From the NCBI GenBank assembly GCA_021234535.1, contig CM037848.1, positions 16,137,444-16,201,443 of the forward strand: a DNA stretch of 64,000 bases, read 5' to 3'. This document shows, in pieces, positions 1-12,512 of the stretch; the first letter of the stretch is position 1, and every line of letters begins with the position of its first letter. Both the position numbers and the translations under genes were made by a program. Under the pieces are notes generated by a model. It saw only the letters and a list, made by a program, of their open reading frames with translations. It did no database searches and was not told the origin of the DNA. Source of the stretch: Stichopus chloronotus (lineage: Eukaryota; Echinodermata; Holothuroidea; Aspidochirotida; Stichopodidae).

Positions 1-59
1 ACACTCTACAAGCACTAGTTGTAAGGATGCTGCTGTGTAAATCCTTTTGTTTTTTAATC

Positions 60-960
60 CTATCTTTTTTTTTATTCCATGCCGAAGGCAGGCAAGGAAT
101 CTATGGGATGGTGATGGCGTTTGTGTGCATGTGTGTGGGTGTGTGTGTGTGTATGTGATGCCTTGGCTTGTAAACACAATGTCTCAACAAGGACATGGTG
201 TTTGAACTTCAATGTTGGTTTGTTGGTAGTCCCTCATGAGTAGATGATCAGTATTGTTTTTCATGGATGTCAAAGGTCATTTGAGGTCACCAGAGCTTAA
301 AGTATGAAAACCTATCAAGCTAGATATCTCAGTAACCAAATGGTGTTGGAACTTCAAACCTTTATCATTGGTAGTAACTGGTGAGAAAATTATGTCTGTC
401 ACTTTTTGTAGAGGCCAAAGGTCATGTGAGGTCAGTAGAGGACATTGTTTGAAAAACTTGTAGACACAGTAGCTGAAGACGGGAAACGTGCTTGAACTTC
501 AAACATGATGTGTTGGTAACCCATGGTGAGTAGATGATCCCTATTGTTTTCATGGAGGTCAAAGATCATTTGAGGTCACCAGAGCTTAAAGTAAGAAAAC
601 CTACTAATGGAAATATCTTAGCAAATAAATGTTGCTGGAACTTCAATTCTTATTATTGGTAGCACCTTATGAGTAGATGATGTCCGTCATTTTTTATGGA
701 GGTCAAAGGTCATGTAAGGTCAATAGAAGACATTGTGTGAAAACATTGTAAACACGGTATCTCTAGCAGGGAAAAGTGTTTGAACTTCAAAGTTGGTTTG
801 CTGGTAGTCGACTGTGAGTACATGATACCTATTGCTTTTCATGGAGGTTAAAGGTCATTTGAGTGCACCAAAGCTTAAAGTATGAAACCTATTAGGAAGA
901 TATCTCACCAACTGAATTCAGCCATAACTTCAAAAGTGTCAATATTGTTACACTTGATGA
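60..960 (+). repeat. Dispersed repeat, 145-bp-unit family, long copy
   Basis: The copy opens with a conserved head (a 'ttccatgccgaaggcaggcaaggaatctatg' type sequence, then a GT-rich microsatellite at about 121-160). About six degenerate units follow. Each has a 'tgtaaacac..tatctc' segment, a 'gagtagatgatccctattg' segment and a block of AGGTCA-like half-sites (near 266, 413, 558, 702 and 846). The same units recur at 2.1, 3.45, 22.2, 49.1 and 60 kb. No coding potential is seen. The family name is unknown to me. Confidence 0.8.
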
Positions 961-2124
961 GCAACTGATGCCTGTCATTTGAATTGCCTTATGGGAGACT
1001 TGTCCTCACTGTATTGTGACATGAAATGAATGTAATAAGTTCTGTCATTCCAAAGATCTGTCCTGGTTTCAAAAGCACAACATGTGATAGAGAGTTTTAC
1101 ATGTCCTGAATGTGAACATGTGAACAGGTAGAGTCACTCATATTAAGAAAATAATGCATATTTCTTTGCTATTGAAAATTCGCCAAAATGTAGATCTATG
1201 TTTAATTGCAGAGATTTCTGCTAGGTGGACCTTGGTCTCATTTTCTTTCAATTTGTGGAACGTTGAAAGTCCATTTTGTATGCCCTCTTCAAACAACCAC
1301 TAAACATAGCTCTTATCCCCTTTTTCTAAGCCTTCAGAGAATATCCCAGTGTCCAGCAACTCCCTGTCAAGATTTTCAAAGTACTTCATTGTTTTAGTCA
1401 CAGTAAACACTCCCAGGGGAAGCAAGATTTATTTCAGGTTTCTCAATTTGTTGATTTGCACAATTTCAGATCTGTAACCACTATGTGGTGTCATGAACTT
1501 GTGAATTACCTTGATTAAGAGATGTATGCCATGCATGCTTCATGACCACAGTGTCATCAGTGCTGAGTGAATGACTTTCTAATAAGTATAGCCTAAGGTT
1601 ATCTCCCCCAACCCCCCTCCCCACCTGTTGATTTCATTGTATTCAATATATTTTGATAGATATATAGTAACATACTTTGATTATAGAGGCCAAACAATAG
1701 GCAGTGAATTACTTTAATTAATAAAGTCCACAGTAAGGCAATGGTTTCAGTTTAGTTATTGTTCAGTAAATACTGGAGAAAACCACATCTCCTTGGGTAT
1801 GTAGGCAAACCATTTATGTAAATTCAACTCTTATAAAGTTCAACAAACAGTTGAAAATTTTTTTTAGAAGGTATCATGAAGGTCTAGCACTTGCGGGCTT
1901 TACATTTTGTTTCTCTCTACTTCTGACTCCCTGTCTATTGTGGTTCTGTAGTACAATGAAGTTTGACATGTTGAATTAATGATTCAATTGTGTTAACATT
2001 GTGTAACATAACATTCCTCATAAAGAGAAGAAATCAATGTGCATGGAGCCCGATGTCTTTGGACTAGTGTGCCTCTCACAGTTTTTGTGCAGTCAGTGTT
2101 GAAATGTGTTTTATTTTTGTTGTC

Positions 2125-2320
2125 CTTTTTGATTCCTTGCCGTAGGCAGGGGAATCTATGCAGTCCTGATGTCGTGTGTGTGTATGTGCATGTGTGTGTG
2201 TGACGGTTGCTCGTAAACACTATCTCAAGAAGGGTAACGCTGAGTAATTTCATTTGTGGTATGTAGGTTGCCCATATTGAGTAGATGATCCCTATTGTTT
2301 TTGGTGTCCAAATCTTGCAT
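2125..2320 (+). repeat. Dispersed repeat, 145-bp-unit family, short copy
   Basis: It has the same head as the copy at 60 (ttccttgccgtaggcagg, GT-rich run, tgtaaacac-like segment) and reaches 'gagtagatgatccctattgttttt' before similarity stops near 2305. A second partial unit appears at 3440-3595, after the retroelement fragment. The two may be one repeat split by other sequence. Confidence 0.65.
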
Positions 2321-2928
2321 ATTAATGAGGTTATGGGGTAAAACATAAAAAATGTTAAAACTGCCATAGTTCCTTATCCGTGGGTCAGATTTGTTTTAAA
2401 CTTGATAAGGTTGTCTGTTATTAACAGGTTCACGACCCTGTGAAATTTAATGCTTATCAATAGAGAGGAAGGGATAATTTTCACTATAAAACAATAATAA
2501 TAGCCTAAACACCATTATTGTGGTTATTATAAACTACAGTACAAATTAGTTGAAAAGCGTATGTGCTACATTGTGCAAAATTACTATTGGCAGTTTTTTA
2601 TTCCGTCGGACACAGTTAACTCAATGGGATTGCTGCAGATTTAAGGCTGCAGTACTGCATTTGTAACTTAGTGAGTAACTTCTAGTGTGAGGGGCCTCCG
2701 ATAAGTTGCCCAGAGGGATAGTCTTGGTATGGGGGGTCATGGGGTCAGATAGACAAGGTGGCATTAATTCATGCATTGGAATGTTAATGGGTTTATAAAA
2801 AAATGAAGAAAATAAAAAAATATCCGTTCTGCCATTTATTTGGATAATATCAATATCCAGAGGAACAGCTGGTAGCAGAACAAGGTTTCTTAACAATCAA
2901 ATTTGAGTGCTTTCAATCATATTTCACA

Positions 2929-3443
2929 ATGTTGGAAAGGATGGAGGAAGCAAAAATATTGAGGAGGAATCATAACTTAGGGTCAACTTACGAGGACTTT
3001 GAGTGTGCTAAAAGCTACTTGTAACAAGGAAGAAATTATTGCAGAGTCGATAAAGGAAAATTTGCAAAAGGCAGAGCGCCAATTTGAGGCAATGGAAGAG
3101 GTTCATGCTGATCTGGCTGGGCTGTTGTCTGATGAAGCATTTGAGTAAGCAGAAAGCTGGATGTTGGAATGCCAAAAGCATTATACTGAGGAGAGGGAGG
3201 AAGCATTGAAAAAGTTGAAGGAGGAAATAGAGTTTCAAATTAGCGTTGGAATTACCTAAGGCAGAAATTCCACCATACGATGGAGACCCAAGAACATTCT
3301 GGTCATTTATGAAGAATTTTGAGGTAAATATGGCAGACAAGCTGAGTTCAGATGAGGTAAGGTTGAGTTATTTGATTCAACTAACAACAGGCAAGACTAG
3401 AAGCAGCATTGATCACTGTGTGTTTCTTGGAGCTCTGAGATAA
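2929..3443 (+). pseudogene. Broken BEL/Pao-type gag fragment (DUF1759-like)
   Basis: The plus strand reads as a charged coiled-coil stretch (KEEIIAESIKENLQKAERQ, from about 3002) with an in-frame stop at 3146-3148. It continues through TEEREEALKKLKEEIEF, then a frameshift near 3246 leads into ELPKAEIPPYDGDPRTFWSF and a stop at about 3443. The motif 'LPK.E.P.YDGDP..FW.F...F' is typical of the DUF1759 region in the gag part of BEL/Pao LTR retrotransposons. No protease, reverse transcriptase, integrase or LTR is seen here, so this is a decayed remnant. The family assignment is from motif memory. Confidence 0.55.
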
Positions 3444-3595
3444 TGTTGACTGATGTCATACTCATACTGTACTTGATGTGTGGGTTGTATGGCCCGGATA
3501 GGTGATCCCTATTGCTTTTGGTGGACGTCAAATGTCACGGTCATTTTAGGTCACCAAAATAAAGGTCATTTTGGGTTAAAGGCTTGTGGTGTATC
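3440..3595 (+). repeat. Dispersed repeat, 145-bp-unit family, fragment
   Basis: It carries 'gactgatgtcata', 'tgtgtgggttgt', 'gtgatccctattgcttttggtgg' and degenerate AGGTCA sites (gacgtcaaatgtcacggtca, then ttaggtcacc). This is one 145-bp unit of the family, ending just before the first exon of the 3.7-17 kb gene. Confidence 0.6.
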
Positions 3596-3719
3596 AAGAA
3601 AAATAACTGCAGTTGATCTTATACTTGTCATGTGAATAATTCATGTTTGTTGTAATATAACCATGTGGCAAGGAATCACAAAGCCTTTTGGCTTTCTGGT
3701 TTTTCCTCCATTGTTGCAG

Positions 3720-5513
3720 AAGCCTCTCTCTGCTGGTGCTGAGACTCACTGTACTGGATGCAGAACGGATGAACCAATTGGCTCCGAAATGGAAGAAATC
3801 ACCATTCAAAAACCAACTGAAGCCGATGAAAGTACAACAAATAAAAAACCACCAGTCTCACCTCGCCTCTCATCTTTAGAGAATAAAGATGATAATGATA
3901 AATTGAAGAGTGCCTCAATACCAATGATTAAGGTGAACATTAGAAAAGAAAGTTTAGGAAAATGTGGATCAGACAGTAAACTAGAGAAGGGAGCACAAAA
4001 GAAAACCAAGTCTTCTATACCATTGTTTAAAAGCAGGAAGGATGCATCAAAGAAAGGACAAAACAGCATCAAAGACAAATCAGTCGTTAAAGACATTGTA
4101 TCAACAATTAAAGCTGTCATGGACAGCAGTAGCGGTAGTAAAGGAACCGATAAAACCAAAACCGCAAATCCCCTGAGGAGATCTTTTAGGAGTAAATCAC
4201 AGAAAACAGAGAAGAGTAACGGACATTGTCAGAAAATGATACCTGAAATAAAAACTCAAGAAAGTGCTTCACCGCCTAAGAATAGTAAGAGCAAATCAAA
4301 GCTTCCACGGGTCACACCAAAACAATCTGTAGTGCCAAATCATGTGAACCTTTCAGCGAAAGAAAAACCACTTGTAGCAAGTCCAAATCAGAAGTCCTCG
4401 CTTCACAAATTGCAGATGAGTAAATCTCTGCCGGGGAAACCTTCCATTCAAGCCTGCGATACTTCAGTTTCAGTCATTCCAAAGAAAGGTGCAGGGATGG
4501 CCAAGGTGACTGTGAAGACCGATGACGTAGAGGGAGATAAGAAAGAAACCAAAAACACGACAACAGCAAAAGAAAATGATTTGAACAAAGAGACAAGAAA
4601 GATGATTCCCGTGAACAGAGAAGAGAAGGCTAACACTTCTCCTGACTGTCAGTGGGACTTTTCATTAGGCAAACAAGGACCGCAGAATATAAAATGGGGG
4701 CTCCATGACAGATCACCCTCCAAAGGAAGTTTGAACCTTGAATTATCTGAATCGGAGTTCTCCAAATCCAGGCGGTCCAGCGTAGAATCCCTGGGAAGTC
4801 TCGGCAGTTTTACGGTCGAGGGCGTGCCTTTCATCGACGAACCGGGAGGGGTCACTCCGGATCAAGAGACCGTCAGAGAGATTCAGGAGTTGTCAAAACA
4901 ATTCTCCAAATTGTCAAATGGACCTATTGGCCTTGAGGGTGCCTTCCCTGTCAAAGCAGATTGGGAGATTAATGACATGGAAAATAATTCAGAGTCACTC
5001 TCACATTCGTCTCGTAAGTTAACGACGAGAGGTTGCTGTACGAAAGACAATGAAGGTTCGACTGCGGAGAAGCAACCGACTGAAATGAAGAATGGTAGCT
5101 TGCTCGTAGACGAGAAAGATGTTGATGACATAAAGAAAGGCAAACTGGTTCGAGATTTTGACCTGGTCAGTTATAACATGAATGTTCTTGCCAGCAGGGC
5201 CACCTGTACTCTCCCAGCATTGGGGAAGAACTGTTCCGATCCAAATTTAAATAGATCAAAGGTAAGATCCTTATCAAGGGGTCATTCACCAGCAGAAAAA
5301 ACTGAAAAGTGTTCTCAGTCTGACTCTGATTTGAGATGCGGACTTAAGCAGCCCTCATCTCGAGGTCTGGTGGATGGACACGAAAAGGTGATACAAGTTC
5401 CTCTGGTGAACGGCGAGATCTTTGATGCTTGTGATGAAGTAGTAGCTATGGATGAGAATGGTGAAAGCAGCTTAGAAAATGGAGGAGAAAATGAAGCTCA
5501 ACTCAGTGAAAAG
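3720..5513 (+). CDS. Unrecognised Ser/Lys-rich protein, large exon
   Basis: This is a 598-codon exon of a protein I do not recognise. A strong pyrimidine tract and 'ttgttgcag' precede 3720, so I treat 3720 as the acceptor. The open frame runs further back to an ATG at 3663. If this were the first coding exon, the ATG at 3789 (MEEITIQKPTE) is the likely start; otherwise upstream exons are missing. The donor is AAG|gtttgt at 5513/5514, phase 0. The product is basic, Lys/Ser/Thr-rich and probably largely disordered (KKTKSSIPLFKSRKDASKK). A serine-rich patch (SEFSKSRRSSVESLGSLGSF), a short heptad-like stretch (VREIQELSKQFSKLSN) and an acidic C-terminal part follow. No enzyme domain or membrane segment is visible. 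Length and phase agreement with the next exons make it a real coding exon. Function is unknown, possibly a cytoskeletal or scaffold protein. Confidence 0.75.
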
Positions 5514-5575
5514 GTTTGTTTAAAACTGATGATGTCTTTAGTCTTCCATCATCCATCTCACTTTCCAGTTATTTG

Positions 5576-5965
5576 TGAGTCCATCCATCCATTCTCTCTG
5601 TCCATGCAATTGTCCATCCTTTTGTTCATCCATGCATCCAACCATCTATCGCATCTGTACGTCTTGCCATTCATCCAACATTCTCATTCATCTGTTCATC
5701 CATGCATCCATCCATGCATCCAACCTTCTATCGCATCTGTACATCTTGCCATTCATCCAACATTCTCATTCATCTGTTCGTCCATGCGTCCATCCATGCA
5801 TCCAACCATCTATCGCATCTGTACGTCTTGCCATTCATCCAACATTCTCATTCATCTGTTCATCCATGCATCCATCCACGCATCCAACCTTCTATAGTAT
5901 CTGTACATCCTGCCATTCATCCAACAATCCCATTCGTCCATGCATTCATCCTTGCATACAACCTT
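5576..5965 (+). repeat. 82-bp minisatellite (about 4.5 copies)
   Basis: A unit containing 'catccaaccatctatcgcat' recurs at 5641, 5723, 5805 and 5887, a constant 82-bp step. It is built on a CATC/CATG-CATC submotif. It starts 60 bp after the donor of the large exon, inside intron 1. It has few stops in any plus frame, so the exon's reading frame stays open into it until 5897. Confidence 0.9.
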
Positions 5966-6985
5966 CTCATCTGTCTCATCGGTTTATTCAGCGATGCATC
6001 TAACCATTCGTCTCATACTGGGTTCCATCTAGTCATTTACTCGTTCCAAATGTCCTATCTGTTGTCATAAGCCTCATATTCCCTTTCTCATCTGCATTTC
6101 TGTTATACAGCTGAAGGATTTTGAATATAAATTCTCTTCATATTGTTAAATCCATATTACAGTCACAATTAATTTGGTCAAGGAACTGACTCAAGTTTAA
6201 TAAGTAAACAAGCAAGTTTGTGGTAATTAATTAGTTACCATGTTTTACAGTTTACCATCTATTAAACAAAGCTTGCAGACTTGAATTTGACCAATTATCA
6301 ACTCTATGAATAGTCTCACTTACACTTTCATGTCACTTGGGAATCTTGAAACTATGCGGGTGTTATTGTCACGCAAACTGCTATATATGTCATAGTGACC
6401 CCAAACTGTGACAATTGAAAGTGTTAGTGTTTATATGTAGGAAACTGTTTCATTACACAGCAGGCATTAAATGCTGAGTAAACATGTTTATTGTGTCAAA
6501 GAATGAAATCTTGATCTTCCTTGTTTAATCATACTGGGGTAGGCATCCTAATTCCTGGAGGGCTCGAGTGTTAACTAAAAGAAGATAAAATTACATTAGG
6601 TGAATTATCGTCACCAGAAATTCAGAGTATTGGGTTGTCAGGCCTCAATCCTAAATAAATGCCTCTTCTGCTACTGTACCAAAGGAGGCATAAGTAAGTA
6701 ATCCAAGCACAAACTGGACTGAGTTATACCTAACCACACAAAGCTAACCAAAGCTGAGCAAACTAGAGTAAAGTAAACATACAGTATATTAAGCTCACCT
6801 TAATGAAAATAAACTAACTTAAACAACACACGAATCTGTGCTTTGCTATGGTTACCCCATCTAAGCTTGGCAAGGCAATAAATAAAACCAAATTAAACCA
6901 AGTTTTATTTAAATCACATGAAGCTAGAAACTTTTTAAACTAACCTAGGACTGAATAGTCTTATTATTGTATTCTACATCCTCAG

Positions 6986-7127
6986 GAGAGGGCTACCCTT
7001 TTGGATTCGTTATTTGAGACAGATTCAGACGGAGATGATGGCAGCTGCTCCCAAGATGCATCAGAGCTTGCAAGTTCAGACAGTCATCCAGATGAAAAAG
7101 AATTCTTAAGATTAATGGAAGACAAAG
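6986..7127 (+). CDS. Unrecognised Ser/Lys-rich protein, acidic exon
   Basis: The acceptor is 'ttctacatcctcag' and the donor 'gacaaag|gtactg'. It enters in phase 0, as the previous exon requires, and leaves in phase 1. It encodes 47 residues, ERATLLDSLFETDSDGDDGS followed by a Ser/Asp/Glu-rich stretch and EKEFLRLMEDK. The acidic, serine-rich make-up suggests a casein-kinase-type phosphorylation region. Too short to be found by ORF length alone; supported by splice sites, phase and composition. Confidence 0.65.
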
Positions 7128-7677
7128 GTACTGGCCTTGTAATGCAACCGCTAGCATAACCAACTCTTGCAAACTTTGTGAGAATTTTAAATCATGAGGC
7201 AAAGGGACATTTCAAAATGTGGCCTTTTGTGTTACCGACATTTGGAATTGTTTTCCCCACCCCTGCTCCACCCCCCTCCTCAAACTGCATTTCTGGCAAC
7301 TCTAATATTTATGTCGTTCTCAACAATGTTCCGTTCAGTCCTTATTCAACTAAAAGTTTCTGTTGTGCTGTCTGAGCCAAAACATTGATTGGACAATGTG
7401 GTATCAGATGGCACAGTTTTAAACAAAAGAATATATACATTGGTGGAACATTTTCTTTAAGAGTTTATGTTTGATTAATGTTCAAACTGGCTATTTCTTT
7501 CAGGCTAAGGGGAATCACAGTTCTGCTGAAATATTTTAGATATTGTTCTTGGCAATATTTCCATTGTTCAAGCTGCACACAAAAACACATTTTTACAGAA
7601 GAATACATCACCTTCAAAGTGGTTGACAGAAAGAGATGCTCATATTGATTGAGGAAGCAGTTCGACCTAATTTGTAG

Positions 7678-8036
7678 TGTCCGAGGTCATTTACTGCCAC
7701 GACAGGATGATGACATATCAGGAAAGGTCTCTAGCTTTAACATGCACTCAGAAACTGGTCTCACCAGAGCAGTTCATTAAGTCCCTCGTAGTGAGAGGTA
7801 ATTTGGCAGAAGATCGCAAGGAATCTCAAGGAATTCCTATTTCCATTGTAGGTGATGCCAAGAGACAAGTGGTTCGACAGATTACGCACAACAGGGTTTC
7901 GTTGATGCACGTAGATATCTGCTCGGTGTACAACAGATTCGGAGACAAGGAGAGGCAGGCACTGTCATCCTTTGACTTCCTGGAGAAAGCTCTGAATCAG
8001 GAGATGGATGGAGACAATACCTTCTTGGAAGATGAG
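7678..8036 (+). CDS. Unrecognised Ser/Lys-rich protein, folded-domain exon
   Basis: The acceptor is 'ctaatttgtag' at 7677. The two leading bases complete the phase-1 codon of the previous exon (G|TG, Val). The donor is GATGAG|gtaaga, phase 0. The 120 residues are the least repetitive part of the protein and look globular: VSEVIYCHDRMMTYQERSLA early, GIPISIVGDAKRQVVRQITH mid, and MHVDICSVYNRFGDKERQAL followed by a SFDFLEKAL helix near the end. I do not recognise the family. This is the best stretch for a profile search. Splice phase fits both neighbours, so I am fairly sure it belongs to the same transcript. Confidence 0.7.
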
Positions 8037-9086
8037 GTAAGAGACTCCAAATTGGGAATGTTCACTTCGTAGTCGTTGCTTTGCAATATTCGTGAGAGAA
8101 GATAAAGTCATGCTAATATGCGCAAAGAAAGGGAATTTTCAGTCTTGTAAAAGAGAGAAAGAAATTATAGAACTGATAAGATAAATTGTTAGATAAGTCA
8201 CAATTTAATAATCTGGAATGCTGTGTCATAAAAATAGATAGACAACTTTACTGAAGGAAAGTAGCTGTGTGAATAGGATGATGTACACACCAGAGAGACT
8301 AAAATTTTTTAACTCAGTGCATGTGTACAAAAAATACAAGAACAAATATTAAATGTAAATTACAGATTTCATTGGTTTGTGTCACACTTCTGTTAATTGA
8401 AATCTCATCTAGTGGAACAGTCAAACGCACTCTCAAAAGTGGCGTGTACATTGGTAAGCATAGTCATTGAATTTTGTACCTTTTCAATTTTATTTACCAC
8501 TGAAGTCCTTAATAGCTGTTACATTTACACGATCAACTAGAGCTATTAGCATAACTCAAAGTTTCCTTAATGTACCTTCATGTGATATGACTAAATAGTT
8601 ACCATAATATAAAATGGAACATAAGATATGCGGTTTCTTACTGCAGTGTGAGCGCAAAGCAAATTCAACTGTTCAGTTAGAGATAACTTTCCTCTCTGTG
8701 TTTACACTTTCCCCTACGTTCATGTCTTCATTATTCTACTCAGTGTCTACTACCATCCATGCAGGCACTTAGAGACCACCGTCACACATGGTTTACTCAC
8801 AATAGGGATCATTTGAGCATACAAAAGTTAAAACACTTATAATCCTTGATCGTAGGGAGTCGTTTTTTCCGAAATGTTTTCGTAGCAATAAGCTGAACAG
8901 AAAAAAAAGGTAAACCTTGTTTGCTTTGTGGGGTACCACTAGTACTACATACTACACTAAGCCTTCACCAAGTCTACTCCTTTCATTTCAGGCACTTCAG
9001 TATGTTTAAAGAGGAACCTTAGTGGGTGTTTCAATTTCAACCCACACTTAGTGCACACCTTTTTTACAAACAGTCACGACAGTATT

Positions 9087-11003
9087 GGTTTTATTTTCCT
9101 AATAACTTCTTTCGAACTTCCTGCCATTGTTGTACAGCGTATCACCATTTTGGAAGTGTATGATGTATCATATGCACCGGCAATACTACATGAAGTGTAC
9201 AGGTGCATGTTTGATGTCACGAATCAAGTAATTTTGCAACTACCTGTTTATGGCAACTTGCGAGTGCATAAAATGTATATTCATAAAAACTTCATTATTT
9301 CCTAGACGTGAATTTATTGCACTACCAGATGGTGTCGTATTGTTTGGAAAACTATATTTGAAGCATCAGGACTATCTGGGAGGCTGTACAACGGCTTTCC
9401 TTTAAAACACTAATGAAAAGAACAATCTATCGTGAATAAACTAGTAAGAGTAAGTTGCACGAAACTTGTCAAGGTATGGCACAAAATGTATTTACAATCC
9501 CCAAAAAAACAACGATCATCTGAGATATTATTGAAACAATTGTAAAGTATTGGAGAGTTTTTTTCAGTAATTCAATATGAAACCTGCATTTCCTTGGAAA
9601 AGTAAGTAATTTTGCCCCAAGGACATCATTCTGCTCAAAGAGAAGCATCCATTTAAAGGAAGGTACTTTTTTTCATTCCTAGCAATGAGGGCCTTTTGAA
9701 GTTCCAGGTAAAAACGTTTTCACATACCCCGCTCTGCATTCATATTCACTGAAACAACGCGAACAATGTTTGTTCTTTGACGGTTGACAGAGATATGTCT
9801 AAAGGAAAAGGAAAAAAAAGAGTCCTAAAAACTGTGCTATTGAAAAGGGGGGAAAAAAGTGGGACTCAGGAACGTGTGACCAGTTGTTGCTATTGACAGA
9901 AACGAGTTTCTCGTGAGCGGTTGTAGGGAAAGCAGTGCATTTGTAAAAGTTCTGACCTACTTTTTCATGCTACTGTGGGTGCGCCTTGCGATCTCAGGAT
10001 TCAATGGAAATAACTTATGAACTTTAAGTACATCTCAGTTCTAACATGGATTTTTGTGTGTTATATCTTTCTTCTTTTACTGACACTGCCTGTGTTGGTG
10101 AGTGAATGATTTTTTTCTAATAGACCCAACTATAAGTATGATGTTTACATGACTGGAATCCATGCAAAACTTGTGCTACAGTAAAAAATTCCACAAATAT
10201 TCTGAAATAGTGAGGAACAATATCGTTCGCAATTCACAATATGACAGACATTCATTTGTCCATAGACCGTTAAGAGAAAGATAAACCACATGAGTTCAAT
10301 AAATAAATAGTTCTGCAGCAAACAGCTTTTTTTTTCAAAGTTTGTTTCAGTGTATGCAGCGGTTAGTCAACTTGTCGTAGCAGCCACTAATATTCTGAAT
10401 AACACATCACACAGCATTGCCGTAAACTCTCGAAGATTAATGAAATGAAACTGGCCATGTCCTTCTTGTCTAAGCTTTAGCACAATTGAGGCCTGCACTG
10501 AATAGAATGGCTTATCATGCAATAAAAAGAAGTCCTGACTATTCCCATTGTGATCATTTTCAATTCATGCTTCCCAGAAAGGTGAAGTTCATTGTGACCG
10601 CCCTACTGTACGGTCATTAGCAGTAATCTTACTTTTAATCGTTTCATTAGAATGAAAATCGATTGATGCTGGTAGAATAAAGAGAAATACTTTATCATCA
10701 TAGTATCCGTTGTAAGAATGCCATTTCCCCAACCATTACAGTCTACAAATATTTCACTGTGCACCAAATGTTCTCTTACAGAAACAACGGGTTTGACTAC
10801 TTTTTGCCTTTACATTTTTAATAGATGCAAATGCTGATGTTTTTGTATCATCTGTGTTGACGATCTAATAACAAACACCAACGGCAAAAGCATGTGGCTC
10901 ACCAAATTTTTCTTTGAAGGAGAGCTAGATGATTCAGAAAAGATTGCGTCATATGCATACTAAATATTTTAGCTCCTAAGAATGACGATCTAAACTGTTT
11001 GTT
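9087..11003 (+). repeat. Left arm of a large imperfect inverted repeat
   Basis: This block matches the reverse complement of about 30345-32680 along its whole length, with many substitutions and small indels. Anchor pairs: 'cttcctgccattgttgtacagcg' (9117) with its complement near 32630; 'ggcacaaaatgta' (9478) near 32275; 'cattcctagcaatgagggcc' (9675) near 32075; 'ggcctgcactgaatagaatggc' (10491) near 30825; 'ggctcaccaaatttttcttt' (10898) near 30445. No conserved frame is seen. It may be two old copies of an unidentified mobile element or an inverted duplication. Confidence 0.8.
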
Positions 11004-12267
11004 GGCGGCTCAGCGGACCACCTTCGTTGTTTGTACCAAAACACAACTTGGGGTGTTTTTTACCTCAATTAATTCAAGGTAACGGCACTCGTGAATTATT
11101 TTCAGCCTACTTTCAAAACGAGTGGAAAAGAGGAATCAAACCCACATGGAACGATTCACTGTTTATTGTGCAATCACAATGTGGCTCATCTGACTTTAAT
11201 GTATTTATTCAGACTACTGTGCTGACAAGCAGTGCATTGCCTTTAAATCGGAAGTTAGTTAAAAGAAAACAGGTTTGCGAGCAGGATCAAACAGCCTGCT
11301 TTACTGCCAACATTGGATAGATTACACTGTTTGCAGTTGAAATTGCTTGCAACAGGAAACATTAATTGCAGTGCAGGGTGTAACATTTCAGCCATTACTG
11401 CCGAGTTACTCATTACAATGCTGCTGACACAGATAACAAGTTATGTCAAAAATTGCTCACCACAGTGTCAAATGCATTGTTCTCTATGACTATCTCATAG
11501 CAGCAACTTGCAATGCAGTTATTTCAGTGAAATCTTCAAGCTCAGTTTACCTAAAAGTGTCATTTGTTGTCATCGTAGAAATGTAAAATACAAACTGAAG
11601 TTAATCCTGTGATTTGTTAATATACATATATATCCTTGGTCCCTGTCCGCTATTTTACTTGAACCACCAATCACTACTTTCACATGGTGGCAAATGTGTG
11701 GGGGTAATCTTTCATTTGTGGTTTCATGTGGAACTTTCCAGCACATACGTCAACTGTCCCTGCTTTTTGCCGCAGGTATATTTCCCGTAGCATATTAATA
11801 GCACAAGAAGTGAAAGAATATATCGAGGGGAAATTTTGCATCAGATCTCATTTACGTTGGACACTGCTAGTCATAGTCATTCATTAGGAAACGGATTCTC
11901 TCCAAAAGTGTGATTGCATGAATTCTCTACTTCTCATGTTGAGTATTAAGAAAGTGATCATAGTGGCAAATTCATGTCTAGTGAAAAATCTTATCCTTTG
12001 AGATACCAAAGCAAGATACATGTACTCATCTTTCAATCGATAAAAGATGAAGGACATATTTAGATGTGTCGAAGACAGTCTCTCTGAAGTTTACATAGTA
12101 GTGTAATCACCGCATCTTGTAATACATATAGTAGACAAATTAAACACCCTTTCCTCAAAAAAATAGGAATTACAATTTTACATTTGAAATTGTACAATTT
12201 TACATTTGAGTACAATTTTACAGTTGAGATTTTACTACATTTAATTCTTAAAAAAACATTAGGACAT

Positions 12268-12512
12268 TAGGAATTAAAGGGAAACAGGGCATTTAGGATA
12301 CACCAACATGGCATAAAAAGAAAATAGCTTTAATTATTGTTAAGCCATTCAGTCTCATCAATAAACACCTGCAGAAGGTTCATCTCGTCACAACATCATG
12401 CACGTGATGAGTAACGGAAGATGCATCATTTGAATTTCGGAAAGTTTGGGTGAACAAATTTTTGTTGAGCAAGATGTAACTGAATTTCTATCTGTAAGAA
12501 ACTTAGTTCTTC
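12268..12512 (-). repeat. Dispersed ~240-bp repeat, copy A
   Basis: The reverse complement shares 'aagtttctcacagatagaaa', 'ttgctcaac', 'caaacttt', 'aattcaaatgatgcatcttcc', a run around 'ctgaatggtttaa' and the end 'ccctgtttccctttaattc' with copies at 55160 and 60633. Length and dispersal fit a SINE or MITE. No clear tRNA-type head or terminal inverted repeats are seen. Confidence 0.7.

Noticed and set aside
5575..6070. Long His/Ile/Ser-rich ORFs over the 82-bp repeat
   Set aside because: Open frames arise from stop-poor CATC-type repeats, not from a separate gene.
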